Assembly: GCA_963691905.1 (NCBI GenBank)
Contig: OY829893.1
Coordinates: 806,001 to 870,000, forward strand
DNA: 64,000 nucleotides
From: QGON01 sp963691905
GTDB taxonomy: Bacteria; Pseudomonadota; Gammaproteobacteria; Chromatiales; Chromatiaceae
Direction: 5' to 3'
Below the pieces are notes generated by a model. The model ran no database searches and was not told the origin of the DNA. It was given only the letters and a program-made list of their open reading frames with translations. The first letter of the stretch is position 1. Every line of letters begins with the position of its first letter. Made by a program: the position numbers and the translations under genes. Of this stretch, positions 56,876 through 64,000 are shown piece after piece.

Positions 56876-59371
56876 GTGGCTTTTTCCATTAAGCAGAAAC
56901 TATTGGGGATTGTTGGGCTTTTGGTAGCGGCATTAAGTGCTACCGGCCTCTACTGGGGATTTGTGCCTGCCATGGTTGATAACCGGCATGGTCAGGGCCT
57001 GAAGATAGCCAACCAACTCGCCGATCATATTCTGGGAGCGGCCTCTCATCAGGCACTTGAGCGTGGACTTACCAACACTCTTATTGCGCAATTCAACCTC
57101 ACGGGAAGTATTGACTCCGCACTGATGGGCAAAGTCCAGACGCAGCGGGAGCGAGCCGGGAAGGAGGTGCAGGTGGCCCTGGGGTTGGCCGACTCGATCA
57201 GTCAGGAGGTTTGGGTCAGTGGCTCATTTCTAAGGCAACTTTCAGCGTTTCGTATTGACCGGGCTGCGGCCAATAAAGCCAGGTCCGCTGTTGACGCCAT
57301 GTTGTCTGGAACCGGCGCAGGGATTGATTCCTCCCGCTGGATTGAGGTGATGACGGAGTATATCCGTTCGGGCGCCAGGTTGCGGCTTGATGCATTTTTG
57401 GCACAAACGCCGGAAGAGGCGGCCGTACAGATCAATCGATCGATCAAGCACTCAATCTGGTTGATTTCAGAACATGCGGGTTTGGAGCGGGCGCAGCTTG
57501 GCAGGGCCACGTCCCATCGCCAGCCTCTGTCAGAGAATGAGCTTGCGACCCTTAGTGCCAATCGTGCCATCGTCGATGAACATCTCAATTTGTTGGATGA
57601 AGATATCGAACTGCTGCTGTTTCAGATGGGGGAGATCGATCAGCAGGCCGCGGACGATGTTTCCACGGCGTTGCAAAAGGTGAAAATCGTCTTTCTCGGT
57701 GGTTACCAACAATTCAGAGAGCAGATATATGCACAGCGGAAGACGGGCGAGTATCCGGTTACCCCTCAAGAGTGGCTAAAGGCCTCCACCCAGGCCATAG
57801 ATACCGTACTTGATCTGAACCGGGCCGTCAGTCGTTTGGCTGCCTCAGGGCTGGGATTTGCGAATAGCCATTCAGAAGCCCAGCTTTGGCTGACCTCGGC
57901 CCTTTTATTGCTGGGTTTGCTGCTGGCCGCGTTTGGAATCTCAGGTGTACTTTCAATAACCCGCAGGATTGAACACTTTGAAACAACTTTTGTAAGTGGA
58001 ATCGAGACTAAAGATCTGACCTTGCGGCTACCAGCCGGCAGGGTGGATGAGCTGGGACATATGGCCAAGGCATACAATCAGCTTTCGGCGCAGATCGAAA
58101 TACTTGTCACCCAATCGATGAGCGCGGCTGTCTCAGTTGCAAATGCCGCCACAAAGATGGGGGACGTGGCCAAACAGACCCAAAACGGCATTCAAATTCA
58201 GCAGCTCGAAACAGGAGAGGTTACGGGCAATATTGACCAGATGGTGGTCAGTATCAGGGAGGTGGCGGCGAATTCCAATCAGGCTTCCGAGTTGGCCAAT
58301 CAAGCCAGGCAACAGGCTACGGATGGTATGGGCGTAACCCAGGACAGCATCTCGGCAATCAATGCGCTGGCCCAGGATATTCAACAGGCTGAAAGGGTGA
58401 TGCACCAGCTGGAAACCCAGAATCAGGAGATTGGCGGAATCGTGGCGGTGATTCGCAGTATCGCCGAGCAGACCAACCTGTTGGCCCTGAATGCTGCGAT
58501 TGAAGCGGCCAGGGCAGGTGATTCCGGACGGGGGTTCGCTGTTGTTGCGGATGAGGTGCGGAATCTTGCCCAGCGTACGCAGGAGTCCACTCAGGAGATC
58601 GAAAGTATTATTGACCGGCTCAAAGGCTCAACGGACGAGGCGGTAGTGGTTATGAAGCGGAGCAGTGAACAGGCCGTGGAGAGTGTTTCCCGGGCTGATG
58701 AAACCGGTGTGGCATTGAATGCTATCACTGAATCGGTCAACGCCATTACAGACATCAATGCCTTGATTGCAGAGTCTACAGAGGGGCAGGTCACTGTCTT
58801 TTCCACTTTGTCGCAGAACATGCAGTCCAACATCCTGCAGTTCTCCCAGATCTCGTCCATGAGCGCGGATCAAACCCGTGATTCAAGCGTGCAGTTGGGT
58901 GATGCGGTGGGGGAGCTGCAGTTGTTTGTCAACGAGTACACGGTTAGCGGGCGGACCCACAACAAACTTCAGGCCGCCAAGTACTCCCACCTTGCCTGGA
59001 AGACCCGCATAAGAGGTTTTCTGGATGATACCTCCACACTGACTCAGGATGAAGTGGTTTCCCATCTCCATTGTGACTTCGGGAAGTGGTACCACTCAGC
59101 CGATGCCCGTGAATACATGAATATTCCGGAAATGGTGGCTATTGACAGGCCGCACAATGAACTTCATCGAGTGATAGCTGAGATCGTCAAACTCAAGGGC
59201 CAGGGCAGAACCGAGGAAGCAGAATCTCTTTTTCAGCAAATCGATGCCCTCTCCAGTGAGGTTGTCTCTCTTCTCGAAAAAATAGAAGGGCATTTGGGTC
59301 TTGCTGTGGCGTCTCCCAAGAGCAACCTGGAGGATGCTTTCACGGAAGCCGTGGATGATGTCTTGTTCTAG
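56876..59371 (+). CDS. Chemoreceptor with C-terminal zinc-binding CZB domain
   Basis: An 831-residue methyl-accepting protein starting at GTG 56876 behind AAGGAG. N-terminal helix at about 8-28, a large helical periplasmic sensor (nitrate/DAHL-like all-alpha), second helix at about 340-362, HAMP, and signalling tip at about 524-560 (IRSIAEQTNLLALNAAIEAA). Residues about 700-775 are a CZB domain: HLAWKTRIRGFL, HLHCDFGKWYHS and HNELHRVIAEI provide the His3-Cys zinc set. CZB domains sense zinc or hypochlorite-type oxidants and are also found on diguanylate cyclases. Divergent from the haem-kinase operon. Confidence 0.93.
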   Translation: MAFSIKQKLLGIVGLLVAALSATGLYWGFVPAMVDNRHGQGLKIANQLADHILGAASHQALERGLTNTLIAQFNLTGSIDSALMGKVQTQRERAGKEVQVALGLADSISQEVWVSGSFLRQLSAFRIDRAAANKARSAVDAMLSGTGAGIDSSRWIEVMTEYIRSGARLRLDAFLAQTPEEAAVQINRSIKHSIWLISEHAGLERAQLGRATSHRQPLSENELATLSANRAIVDEHLNLLDEDIELLLFQMGEIDQQAADDVSTALQKVKIVFLGGYQQFREQIYAQRKTGEYPVTPQEWLKASTQAIDTVLDLNRAVSRLAASGLGFANSHSEAQLWLTSALLLLGLLLAAFGISGVLSITRRIEHFETTFVSGIETKDLTLRLPAGRVDELGHMAKAYNQLSAQIEILVTQSMSAAVSVANAATKMGDVAKQTQNGIQIQQLETGEVTGNIDQMVVSIREVAANSNQASELANQARQQATDGMGVTQDSISAINALAQDIQQAERVMHQLETQNQEIGGIVAVIRSIAEQTNLLALNAAIEAARAGDSGRGFAVVADEVRNLAQRTQESTQEIESIIDRLKGSTDEAVVVMKRSSEQAVESVSRADETGVALNAITESVNAITDINALIAESTEGQVTVFSTLSQNMQSNILQFSQISSMSADQTRDSSVQLGDAVGELQLFVNEYTVSGRTHNKLQAAKYSHLAWKTRIRGFLDDTSTLTQDEVVSHLHCDFGKWYHSADAREYMNIPEMVAIDRPHNELHRVIAEIVKLKGQGRTEEAESLFQQIDALSSEVVSLLEKIEGHLGLAVASPKSNLEDAFTEAVDDVLF

Positions 59372-59430
59372 CTCAGATTTCGGCGTTTAAGCCAGCCTGA
59401 AACGATGAATGGCGACGTTTAATTCATCTG

Positions 59431-59490
59431 GTAGGGTGCGCTGTGAGCACCAGAAAAAGCGGTAATCATGGTGCTCGGGTTGCACCCAAC
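59431..59490. repeat. GTAGGGTGCGC-family hairpin, diverged
   Basis: Arms at 59431-59451 (GTAGGGTGCGCTGTGAGCACC) and 59470-59490 (GGTGCTCGGGTTGCACCCAAC). Mutations in both arms partly compensate (GAGCACC with GGTGCTC), as expected if the hairpin is maintained. It lies between the chemoreceptor and rpoZ. Confidence 0.65.
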
Positions 59491-59630
59491 GTTCGTCACA
59501 TTCAGAGAAGCTTCACCCCATGTGGACCAAGCAGTAGGCTGCCGGCGTGGAAGTTTGAGGTTGGTTCGTATATGATAAAAAGTTCCCTGTGCGGCCCAGT
59601 GCCGCTTTGTCACCCGGAGTGGAAGAAAAG

Positions 59631-59906
59631 ATGGCTCGCGTCACCGTTGAAGATTGTCTCGATTACGTGGATAACCGGTTTGATCTGGTTCTGCTGGCGA
59701 CCAAACGTGCCCGGCAGCTGGTCAATGGCGTGGAGCCGTTGATACCTTGGGAAAATGACAAACCAACGGTGGTGGCGCTGCGGGAAATTGCCGACGGTCT
59801 GATTACCCACCAGGACGTGGATGCCGCAAACAGGGCGAAACAGGATGCCGTGGTAGATGACGGGACTGCGTTCGATGTCTCTCCAATGGTACAGCCTGGC
59901 GCATAA
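59631..59906 (+). CDS. rpoZ: RNA polymerase omega subunit
   Basis: A 91-residue omega subunit: MARVTVEDCLDYVDNRFDLV at the start, then ATKRARQLVNGVEP and NDKPTVVALREIADGLIT, all family hallmarks. ATG 59631 follows GGAAG; a longer in-frame start upstream is not conserved. It precedes spoT by 101 bp, the usual order; gmk, often upstream, is absent here. Confidence 0.96.
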   Translation: MARVTVEDCLDYVDNRFDLVLLATKRARQLVNGVEPLIPWENDKPTVVALREIADGLITHQDVDAANRAKQDAVVDDGTAFDVSPMVQPGA

Positions 59907-60007
59907 ATCTCCCTGTTTTCACTGCAGGCCAAATCCCCCTTGGATTTGATCTTGCATATAGGAGGGAAATCGGCACAGAATCCATCATAGATATGGTGGA
60001 GTGCTGA

Positions 60008-62194
60008 ATGACTAACCGGCTTAATCAAACCGGCCCCCGGCTGGATGCTGATCAGGAAAAACCCCGTTTTCTGATCAGTGATCTCTGCATCTATCTGGAA
60101 AATTATCTCGACTCTGATCAGGTGCGCGAAGTCTATCGCGCCTATCTGTTCGGTGCCGAAGCCCACTCCGGCCAGCACCGTAAAACCGGTGAACCCTATA
60201 TCTATCACCCGGTCGCCGTCGCGCGCATACTCGCTGAGATGCGTATGGACCATAACTGTCTGATGGCGGCGATTCTGCATGATGTCATTGAGGATACCCC
60301 CACCGCCAAAGAGCAGTTAGCCGATACCTTCGGTGTGGAGATTGCCGAATTGGTGGACGGTGTCAGCAAGCTTTCCAAGATCGATTTTCAATCCCAGGCC
60401 GAGGCGCAGGCCGCCAGTCTGCGTAAGATGCTGCTGGCGATGACGAAGGATATCCGGGTCATCATGATCAAACTCGCGGACCGTTTGCACAATATGCGCA
60501 CCCTGGGGGTGATGCGTCCGGAGAAGGCGCGCCGTATCGCGCGCGAAACCCTGGATATCTATGCGCCAATCGCCAACCGTTTGGGTATCAACAGCGTCCG
60601 TCTGGAGCTCGAAGATTTGGGATTTGCCGCGCACTGGCCGATGCGCTACAGGGCGCTCAGGCAGGCGGTGAACGAATCTCGCGGACAGCATAAAGAGTTG
60701 GTCGCGAATGTGGAGACCGCGCTGCTCAACCGTCTTGAGCAGGAAGGGATGGATGGGCATGTCTGCGGGCGGCAAAAACATCTCTACAGCATCTACCGCA
60801 AGATGCAGGAGAAAAACATCACCTTCTCCGATGTGGTGGATGTCTTCGCTTTCCGCATCATCGTCGACCGGCTCGATACCTGCTATCGCGTCCTTGGCGC
60901 GATACACAATCTCTACAAACCGATGCCGGGCCGCTTCAAGGATTATATTGCCATCCCCAAGGCCAACGGCTACCAGTCGTTGCACACGGTATTGTTCGGG
61001 CCGCAGGGCATTCCCATCGAGATACAGATCCGTACCGAAGAGATGGACCGGCTTTCAGAGTCGGGTATTGCAGCCCACTGGATGTATAAGTCTGGAGACT
61101 CCGGCAACATTGCGATGAGTACCCGTGCATCGGACTGGTTGCAGAACCTGCTTGAGATGCAGCAGGGTGTCGGTGATTCGGTGGAATTTCTTGAGCACGT
61201 CAAGGTCGATCTATTTCCGGATGAAGTCTATGTCTTCACCCCTCGTGGCCGTATTTTGGTATTGCCGAAAGGCGCTACGGTGGTCGACTTTGCCTATACA
61301 GTTCACACGGATGTAGGTAATACCTGCGTAGCTGCGCGAGTCGACCGGCGTCTGGTTCCGCTGCGTACCCGGCTGCGCAATGGCCAGACTGTCGAGATCA
61401 TCAATGCCGAGAATGCCACCCCGAGTCCCGCCTGGCTCAACTATGTGGTGACAGGCAAAGCCAGGGCCAATATCCGGGCATTTCTGAAGAATCTTCAGGG
61501 CCAGGTTGCGGTCGATCTGGGTCGGCGACTGCTTGAAAGAGAGCTTAAACGTTTCAAGACCAGTCTGGATGCGCTGGGAGAAGAGAAGATACAGCAGGTG
61601 CTGGAAGAGTACCGTCTGGAGAGTCAGGATGATCTGTTGGCGGAGATTGCACTGGGAAACCGCATGCCGCTGCTGATAGCAAGGCGTCTGGCAGGGGAGG
61701 ATTTGGCAACGTCGGTGGAAACGGCGGATACTCCAGGAGCGGAGTCGGCTGGTGGACTCTCCATCAAAGGCACCGAAGGCATGGTGGTCAGCTTTGCCAA
61801 TTGTTGTCGGCCGATCCCCGGTGACCCAGTGATGGGGATGTTCAATCCGGGAAAGGGTATTGTCATCCACAGGCATGGGTGTCGAAACTTGGGTGAATTC
61901 AACAAACAGGGCCACAATTGGATCGAGGCACAGTGGGAGTCGGATATTGATGCGGAGTTTGCCACGGAGATCCGGGTCGAGGCGGGCAATCGTCGGGGTG
62001 TGCTGGGTTCGGTGGCCGCGACGATTTCAGAACAGGGATCCAATATCGAAAATGTGACTTCACAGGAGCGTGACGGCCTCTTCTCCACGCTGGTATTCGT
62101 CATTACCGTGAAAGACCGGGTGCATCTGGCCAAAATCATGCGCAGTCTTCGGGTTATTCCCTCCGTATTGAAGATATCGAGACAGAGTATTTAG
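60008..62194 (+). CDS. spoT: Bifunctional (p)ppGpp synthetase/hydrolase
   Basis: A 728-residue RSH protein. Hydrolase domain: HPVAVARIL (H67), HDVIEDT (H91, D92, E95, D96), all metal ligands present. Synthetase domain about 240-350: RFKDYIAIPKANGYQSLHT and EIQIRT. TGS about 400-465 (VFTPRGRILVLPKGATVVDFAY), helical and zinc-finger-like middle (SFANCCRPIPGD, then HRHGC), and a C-terminal ACT domain (GVLGSVAATISEQGSNIENV). Length and order are those of SpoT. It sets the stringent-response alarmone level and lies between rpoZ and ridA. Confidence 0.96.
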   Translation: MTNRLNQTGPRLDADQEKPRFLISDLCIYLENYLDSDQVREVYRAYLFGAEAHSGQHRKTGEPYIYHPVAVARILAEMRMDHNCLMAAILHDVIEDTPTAKEQLADTFGVEIAELVDGVSKLSKIDFQSQAEAQAASLRKMLLAMTKDIRVIMIKLADRLHNMRTLGVMRPEKARRIARETLDIYAPIANRLGINSVRLELEDLGFAAHWPMRYRALRQAVNESRGQHKELVANVETALLNRLEQEGMDGHVCGRQKHLYSIYRKMQEKNITFSDVVDVFAFRIIVDRLDTCYRVLGAIHNLYKPMPGRFKDYIAIPKANGYQSLHTVLFGPQGIPIEIQIRTEEMDRLSESGIAAHWMYKSGDSGNIAMSTRASDWLQNLLEMQQGVGDSVEFLEHVKVDLFPDEVYVFTPRGRILVLPKGATVVDFAYTVHTDVGNTCVAARVDRRLVPLRTRLRNGQTVEIINAENATPSPAWLNYVVTGKARANIRAFLKNLQGQVAVDLGRRLLERELKRFKTSLDALGEEKIQQVLEEYRLESQDDLLAEIALGNRMPLLIARRLAGEDLATSVETADTPGAESAGGLSIKGTEGMVVSFANCCRPIPGDPVMGMFNPGKGIVIHRHGCRNLGEFNKQGHNWIEAQWESDIDAEFATEIRVEAGNRRGVLGSVAATISEQGSNIENVTSQERDGLFSTLVFVITVKDRVHLAKIMRSLRVIPSVLKISRQSI

Positions 62195-62216
62195 GTAACT
62201 ATCCAGCACAATACAA

Positions 62217-62308
62217 CGTAGCCCAAAAAATTGCTGTCGGGTTACGATGCGCGCAAAGCCAAGTGATACAAGCCAAGCGCGACGTACGCGCACCTAACCC
62301 GACCTACG
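62217..62308. repeat. Second palindrome family (CGTAG ... TAACCCGACCTACG)
   Basis: Outer ends CGTAG (62217) and CTACG (62308) and inner arms GTCGGGTTA (62236-62244) and TAACCCGAC (62295-62303) are inverted. It is related to the element at 63888-63963 and different from the GTAGGGTGCGC family. It occupies the spoT-ridA gap. Confidence 0.65.
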
Positions 62309-62360
62309 GCTGAATTGTTATATATTTTAACCTTATCCAAACTTGTCAGGAGTCGTTCCA

Positions 62361-62741
62361 ATGAGTCGAGAGATTATTCGCACCGATCAGGCACCCCAGG
62401 CTATCGGAACCTATTCACAGGCAGTGAAGTGCGGTACTACGGTCTACCTCTCTGGACAGATCCCGCTGGTGCCTGAAACCATGGAGATGGTGGGTGGGGA
62501 TGTCGAAGTGCAGATCCGCCGGGTATTCGATAATCTGCAGGCGGTGGCGCGCGCCGCAGGCGGTACGCTTGCCGACGTGGCGAAATTGAATGTTTTTCTC
62601 ACGGACCTCAGCCATTTCCCCGTGGTGAATCAGGTGATGGCAGAATATTTCAGTGAACCCTATCCAGCGCGTGCTGCCATTGGTGTTGCCGCCCTGCCGA
62701 AGGATGCCGCTGTGGAGATGGATGCGGTGATGGAGCTGTAA
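62361..62741 (+). CDS. ridA: RidA family enamine/imine deaminase
   Basis: A 126-residue RidA (YjgF/YER057c/UK114) protein. It includes APQAIGTYSQAV, VYLSGQIPL, QVMAEYF, YPARAAIGVAALPKDAAVE (with the catalytic Arg in PARAAIGV) and the C-terminal VEMDAV. ATG 62361 is preceded by CAGGAG at the right distance, so it beats the in-frame start at 62343. It clears reactive enamine intermediates from PLP enzymes. The order spoT-ridA is common. Confidence 0.96.
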   Translation: MSREIIRTDQAPQAIGTYSQAVKCGTTVYLSGQIPLVPETMEMVGGDVEVQIRRVFDNLQAVARAAGGTLADVAKLNVFLTDLSHFPVVNQVMAEYFSEPYPARAAIGVAALPKDAAVEMDAVMEL

Positions 62742-62760
62742 TGTTCAGCAGGGATGCCGC

Positions 62761-62808
62761 TTCCGCTACGCTTGAACCGGCCTGTAGTGGTAACTTGGCG
62801 TAGCGGAA
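62761..62808. repeat. 10-bp inverted repeat after ridA
   Basis: TTCCGCTACG (62761-62770) and CGTAGCGGAA (62799-62808) are exact reverse complements around 28 bases, 19 bases past the ridA stop. It may end the ridA transcript, though no T-run follows; GCGTAGC recurs nearby (62839), giving a repeat-like look. Confidence 0.5.
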
Positions 62809-62908
62809 TTCGTAAAGACAAGGTGTAGGCCTGATCAAGCGTAGCAGATCGGGCAGTGATCGTTAGATATAGACAATAGCCAGTCAATTGCACAGGAGAT
62901 TACACTAA

Positions 62909-63877
62909 ATGAAGAAGCGTCGGTTATTTATCAAGAGCGGCATTGCCGCATTGGTCATTTCTCTGGGGCTGTCCACACCAGTGAGCGCAGCGAAACGTTA
63001 TGTGTTCAGCGGGGGGCCTGCAGGCGGCACTTTTCAGGTGGTTGCCAATGCGGTTCAGGTTTACGATCCGGTGAAGAACAACAAGGCCTACAAGGTAAAG
63101 GCCCAGTCTTCAGCAGGTTCAGTGGAGAACCTGCGCAAGGTGAATAAAGGGCGGGCGCACTTCGGCGTGGTCTATTCAGGACATGTCTACCTTGGTCGTG
63201 AGGGTCGGCTGAAGAATGACAAAAATAAGTATGAAGATGTCCTGGCACTCTCCTATCTCTATGGTGCCCCTGCCCAGTTGGTGGTGCGTAAGGGTTCCGG
63301 CATCAAAAGCGTCAAAGACCTTGAGGGCAAGAAGGTAGGCGTAGGAAATGCAGGTTCAGGGGCCTTCGCCAACTGCGAACTCTTTTTCAGTCATCTTGGG
63401 GTATGGGATAAGGTTGAGCGAAATGCCATGGGCTACAATGATGCTGCTTCGGCGTTTGGCAATAAACAGCTGGACGCTTTCTGGCTCTTTACCGCTTTTC
63501 CCAGCGGTGCGGTGATCATGGCGGCGCAGACCAATGATATCGATCTTATCGATCTCAGAGCCGATGCGAATTCGAGCGGTTTCTTCAAACGTTATCCCTA
63601 CTTTTCTGAACTCTCTGTGCCTGCGGGTACCTACAAAGGGGTGGATTACGAGACACCCTCCTTTCAGGATTCAGCGATTTGGGTAGCCAATGCCAAAGTA
63701 TCGGATGATGTGGTGTATGACATGTTGTCAAAGGTCTATACCGATGAGGGGCTGGCGCATATGCGGAGTCAGAAGAAAACCTTCAAGGAGATGAGCATCT
63801 CTACCGGCGTCAAAGGTATCGTCACACCGATGCATCCGGGGGCAGAGAAGTTCTGGAAAGAGAAGGGCATGTTGTAA
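62909..63877 (+). CDS. TAXI-family TRAP transporter solute-binding protein
   Basis: A 322-residue periplasmic binding protein with signal peptide ending near residue 28 (STPVSAAK). The TAXI family pattern is clear: YVFSGGPAGGTFQVVANAV, SSAGSVENLRKVNKGRAHFGVVYSG, LVVRKGSGIKSVKDLEGKKVGVGNAGSG. A good GGAG site precedes the ATG. Such proteins feed a TRAP permease for organic acids or amino acids; the gene beginning at 63992 is the natural candidate for that permease. Confidence 0.93.
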   Translation: MKKRRLFIKSGIAALVISLGLSTPVSAAKRYVFSGGPAGGTFQVVANAVQVYDPVKNNKAYKVKAQSSAGSVENLRKVNKGRAHFGVVYSGHVYLGREGRLKNDKNKYEDVLALSYLYGAPAQLVVRKGSGIKSVKDLEGKKVGVGNAGSGAFANCELFFSHLGVWDKVERNAMGYNDAASAFGNKQLDAFWLFTAFPSGAVIMAAQTNDIDLIDLRADANSSGFFKRYPYFSELSVPAGTYKGVDYETPSFQDSAIWVANAKVSDDVVYDMLSKVYTDEGLAHMRSQKKTFKEMSISTGVKGIVTPMHPGAEKFWKEKGML

Positions 63878-63887
63878 ATGCCAGCGT

Positions 63888-63963
63888 GTAGGTCGGGTTA
63901 GCGATAGCGTAACCCGACAGGTTTGCGATTTTGTTGGGTTACGCTGCGCTAACCCAACCTACA
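63888..63963. repeat. GTAGGTCGGGTTA double hairpin
   Basis: Two adjacent stems (GTCGGGTTA with TAACCCGAC-like GTAACCCGAC, and TTGGGTTA with TAACCCAA) are enclosed by outer GTAGG and CCTAC. This is the second dispersed repeat family of the window. It lies between the TAXI gene and the edge gene. Confidence 0.7.
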
Positions 63964-63991
63964 CCGACTCATTTACGGAAGAAGTACCGAT

Positions 63992-64000
63992 ATGTTTGAA
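63992..64000 (+). CDS. Start of a gene cut by the window edge
   Basis: ATG at 63992 follows ACGGAAGAAG at a suitable distance, and only three codons (Met-Phe-Glu) are visible. Position after a TAXI binding protein suggests a TRAP permease, which cannot be verified here. Confidence 0.35.

Noticed and set aside
56649..56927. 92-residue forward frame in the gap before the CZB chemoreceptor
   Set aside because: It overlaps the chemoreceptor start in another frame, shows no family pattern, and its end only reads through the receptor's signal region.
62217..62308. Cyclic-di-GMP riboswitch suggested by GCGCAAAGCC
   Set aside because: The motif is part of a palindromic repeat; the flanking helices and tetraloop receptor of a GEMM riboswitch are absent, and the downstream gene is ridA.

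Overview
The window is dense, gene-rich DNA from a gammaproteobacterium. The gene types (rpoZ-spoT-ridA order, MSHA-like pilus genes, TAXI-type TRAP binding protein, NhaA, many two-component and cyclic-di-GMP proteins) and the dispersed GTAGGGTGCGC palindromes fit an aquatic or sediment lineage, perhaps Chromatiales-like or a sulfur-oxidising symbiont relative. That placement is inference. I see no rRNA, tRNA, CRISPR array, intact transposase or phage gene.

Layout. 0.1-8.4 kb: AraC regulator, a broken hybrid kinase (5' truncated, -1 frameshift), an FmdE-like protein, a 1105-residue hybrid kinase and a LysR regulator. 8.5-11.1 kb: methyltransferase and nitrilase divergent from LysR, then a possible cysteine-dioxygenase-like gene fragment and a phosphatase-like lipoprotein. 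11.3-17.6 kb: a secreted protein built from about 16 repeats of a TPxDVF motif, translationally coupled to a Cache-HAMP-GGDEF diguanylate cyclase, followed by a phosphate-binding-like periplasmic protein and a chemoreceptor. 17.8-24.5 kb: isoprenylcysteine-methyltransferase-like protein, c-type cytochrome, split permease, and an ABC/FtsX/LolA-like/outer-membrane-protein operon.

24.8-45.0 kb is the central feature: about 20 kb of genes on one strand that starts with a sensor kinase, a response regulator and a GGDEF-EAL protein and runs into an MSHA/type II-like pilus assembly set. Its ATPase carries an N-terminal STAS domain followed by a textbook MshEN cyclic-di-GMP receptor. The set includes five pilin-like proteins, one with acidic EF-hand-like loops and one of about 1300 residues with DNRLRE-like and LamG-like domains, a diguanylate cyclase, PilM/N/O-like proteins, a small MshK/GspC-like protein and a secretin. 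Palindromic repeats are concentrated here and enter several reading frames. No prepilin peptidase, retraction ATPase, MshM or MshN is present in the window.

45.1-59.4 kb: HDOD protein, two cation/proton antiporters, then a leftward signalling operon (two paralogous hybrid kinases, one with a CXXCH haem-type sensor; a receiver protein; a receiver-EAL phosphodiesterase) divergent from a chemoreceptor with a C-terminal zinc-binding CZB domain. 59.6-64 kb: rpoZ, spoT, ridA, a TAXI TRAP solute-binding protein and the first codons of a further gene at the right edge.

How it fits together: three GGDEF-containing proteins, two EAL-containing proteins and one cyclic-di-GMP receptor lie within about 37 kb, with many phosphorelay parts. 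The most economical reading is a surface-attachment locus controlled at the ATPase by cyclic-di-GMP, embedded in a sensory island. Functions of the repeat protein, the giant pilin-like protein and the ABC/LolA-like operon cannot be settled from sequence alone.
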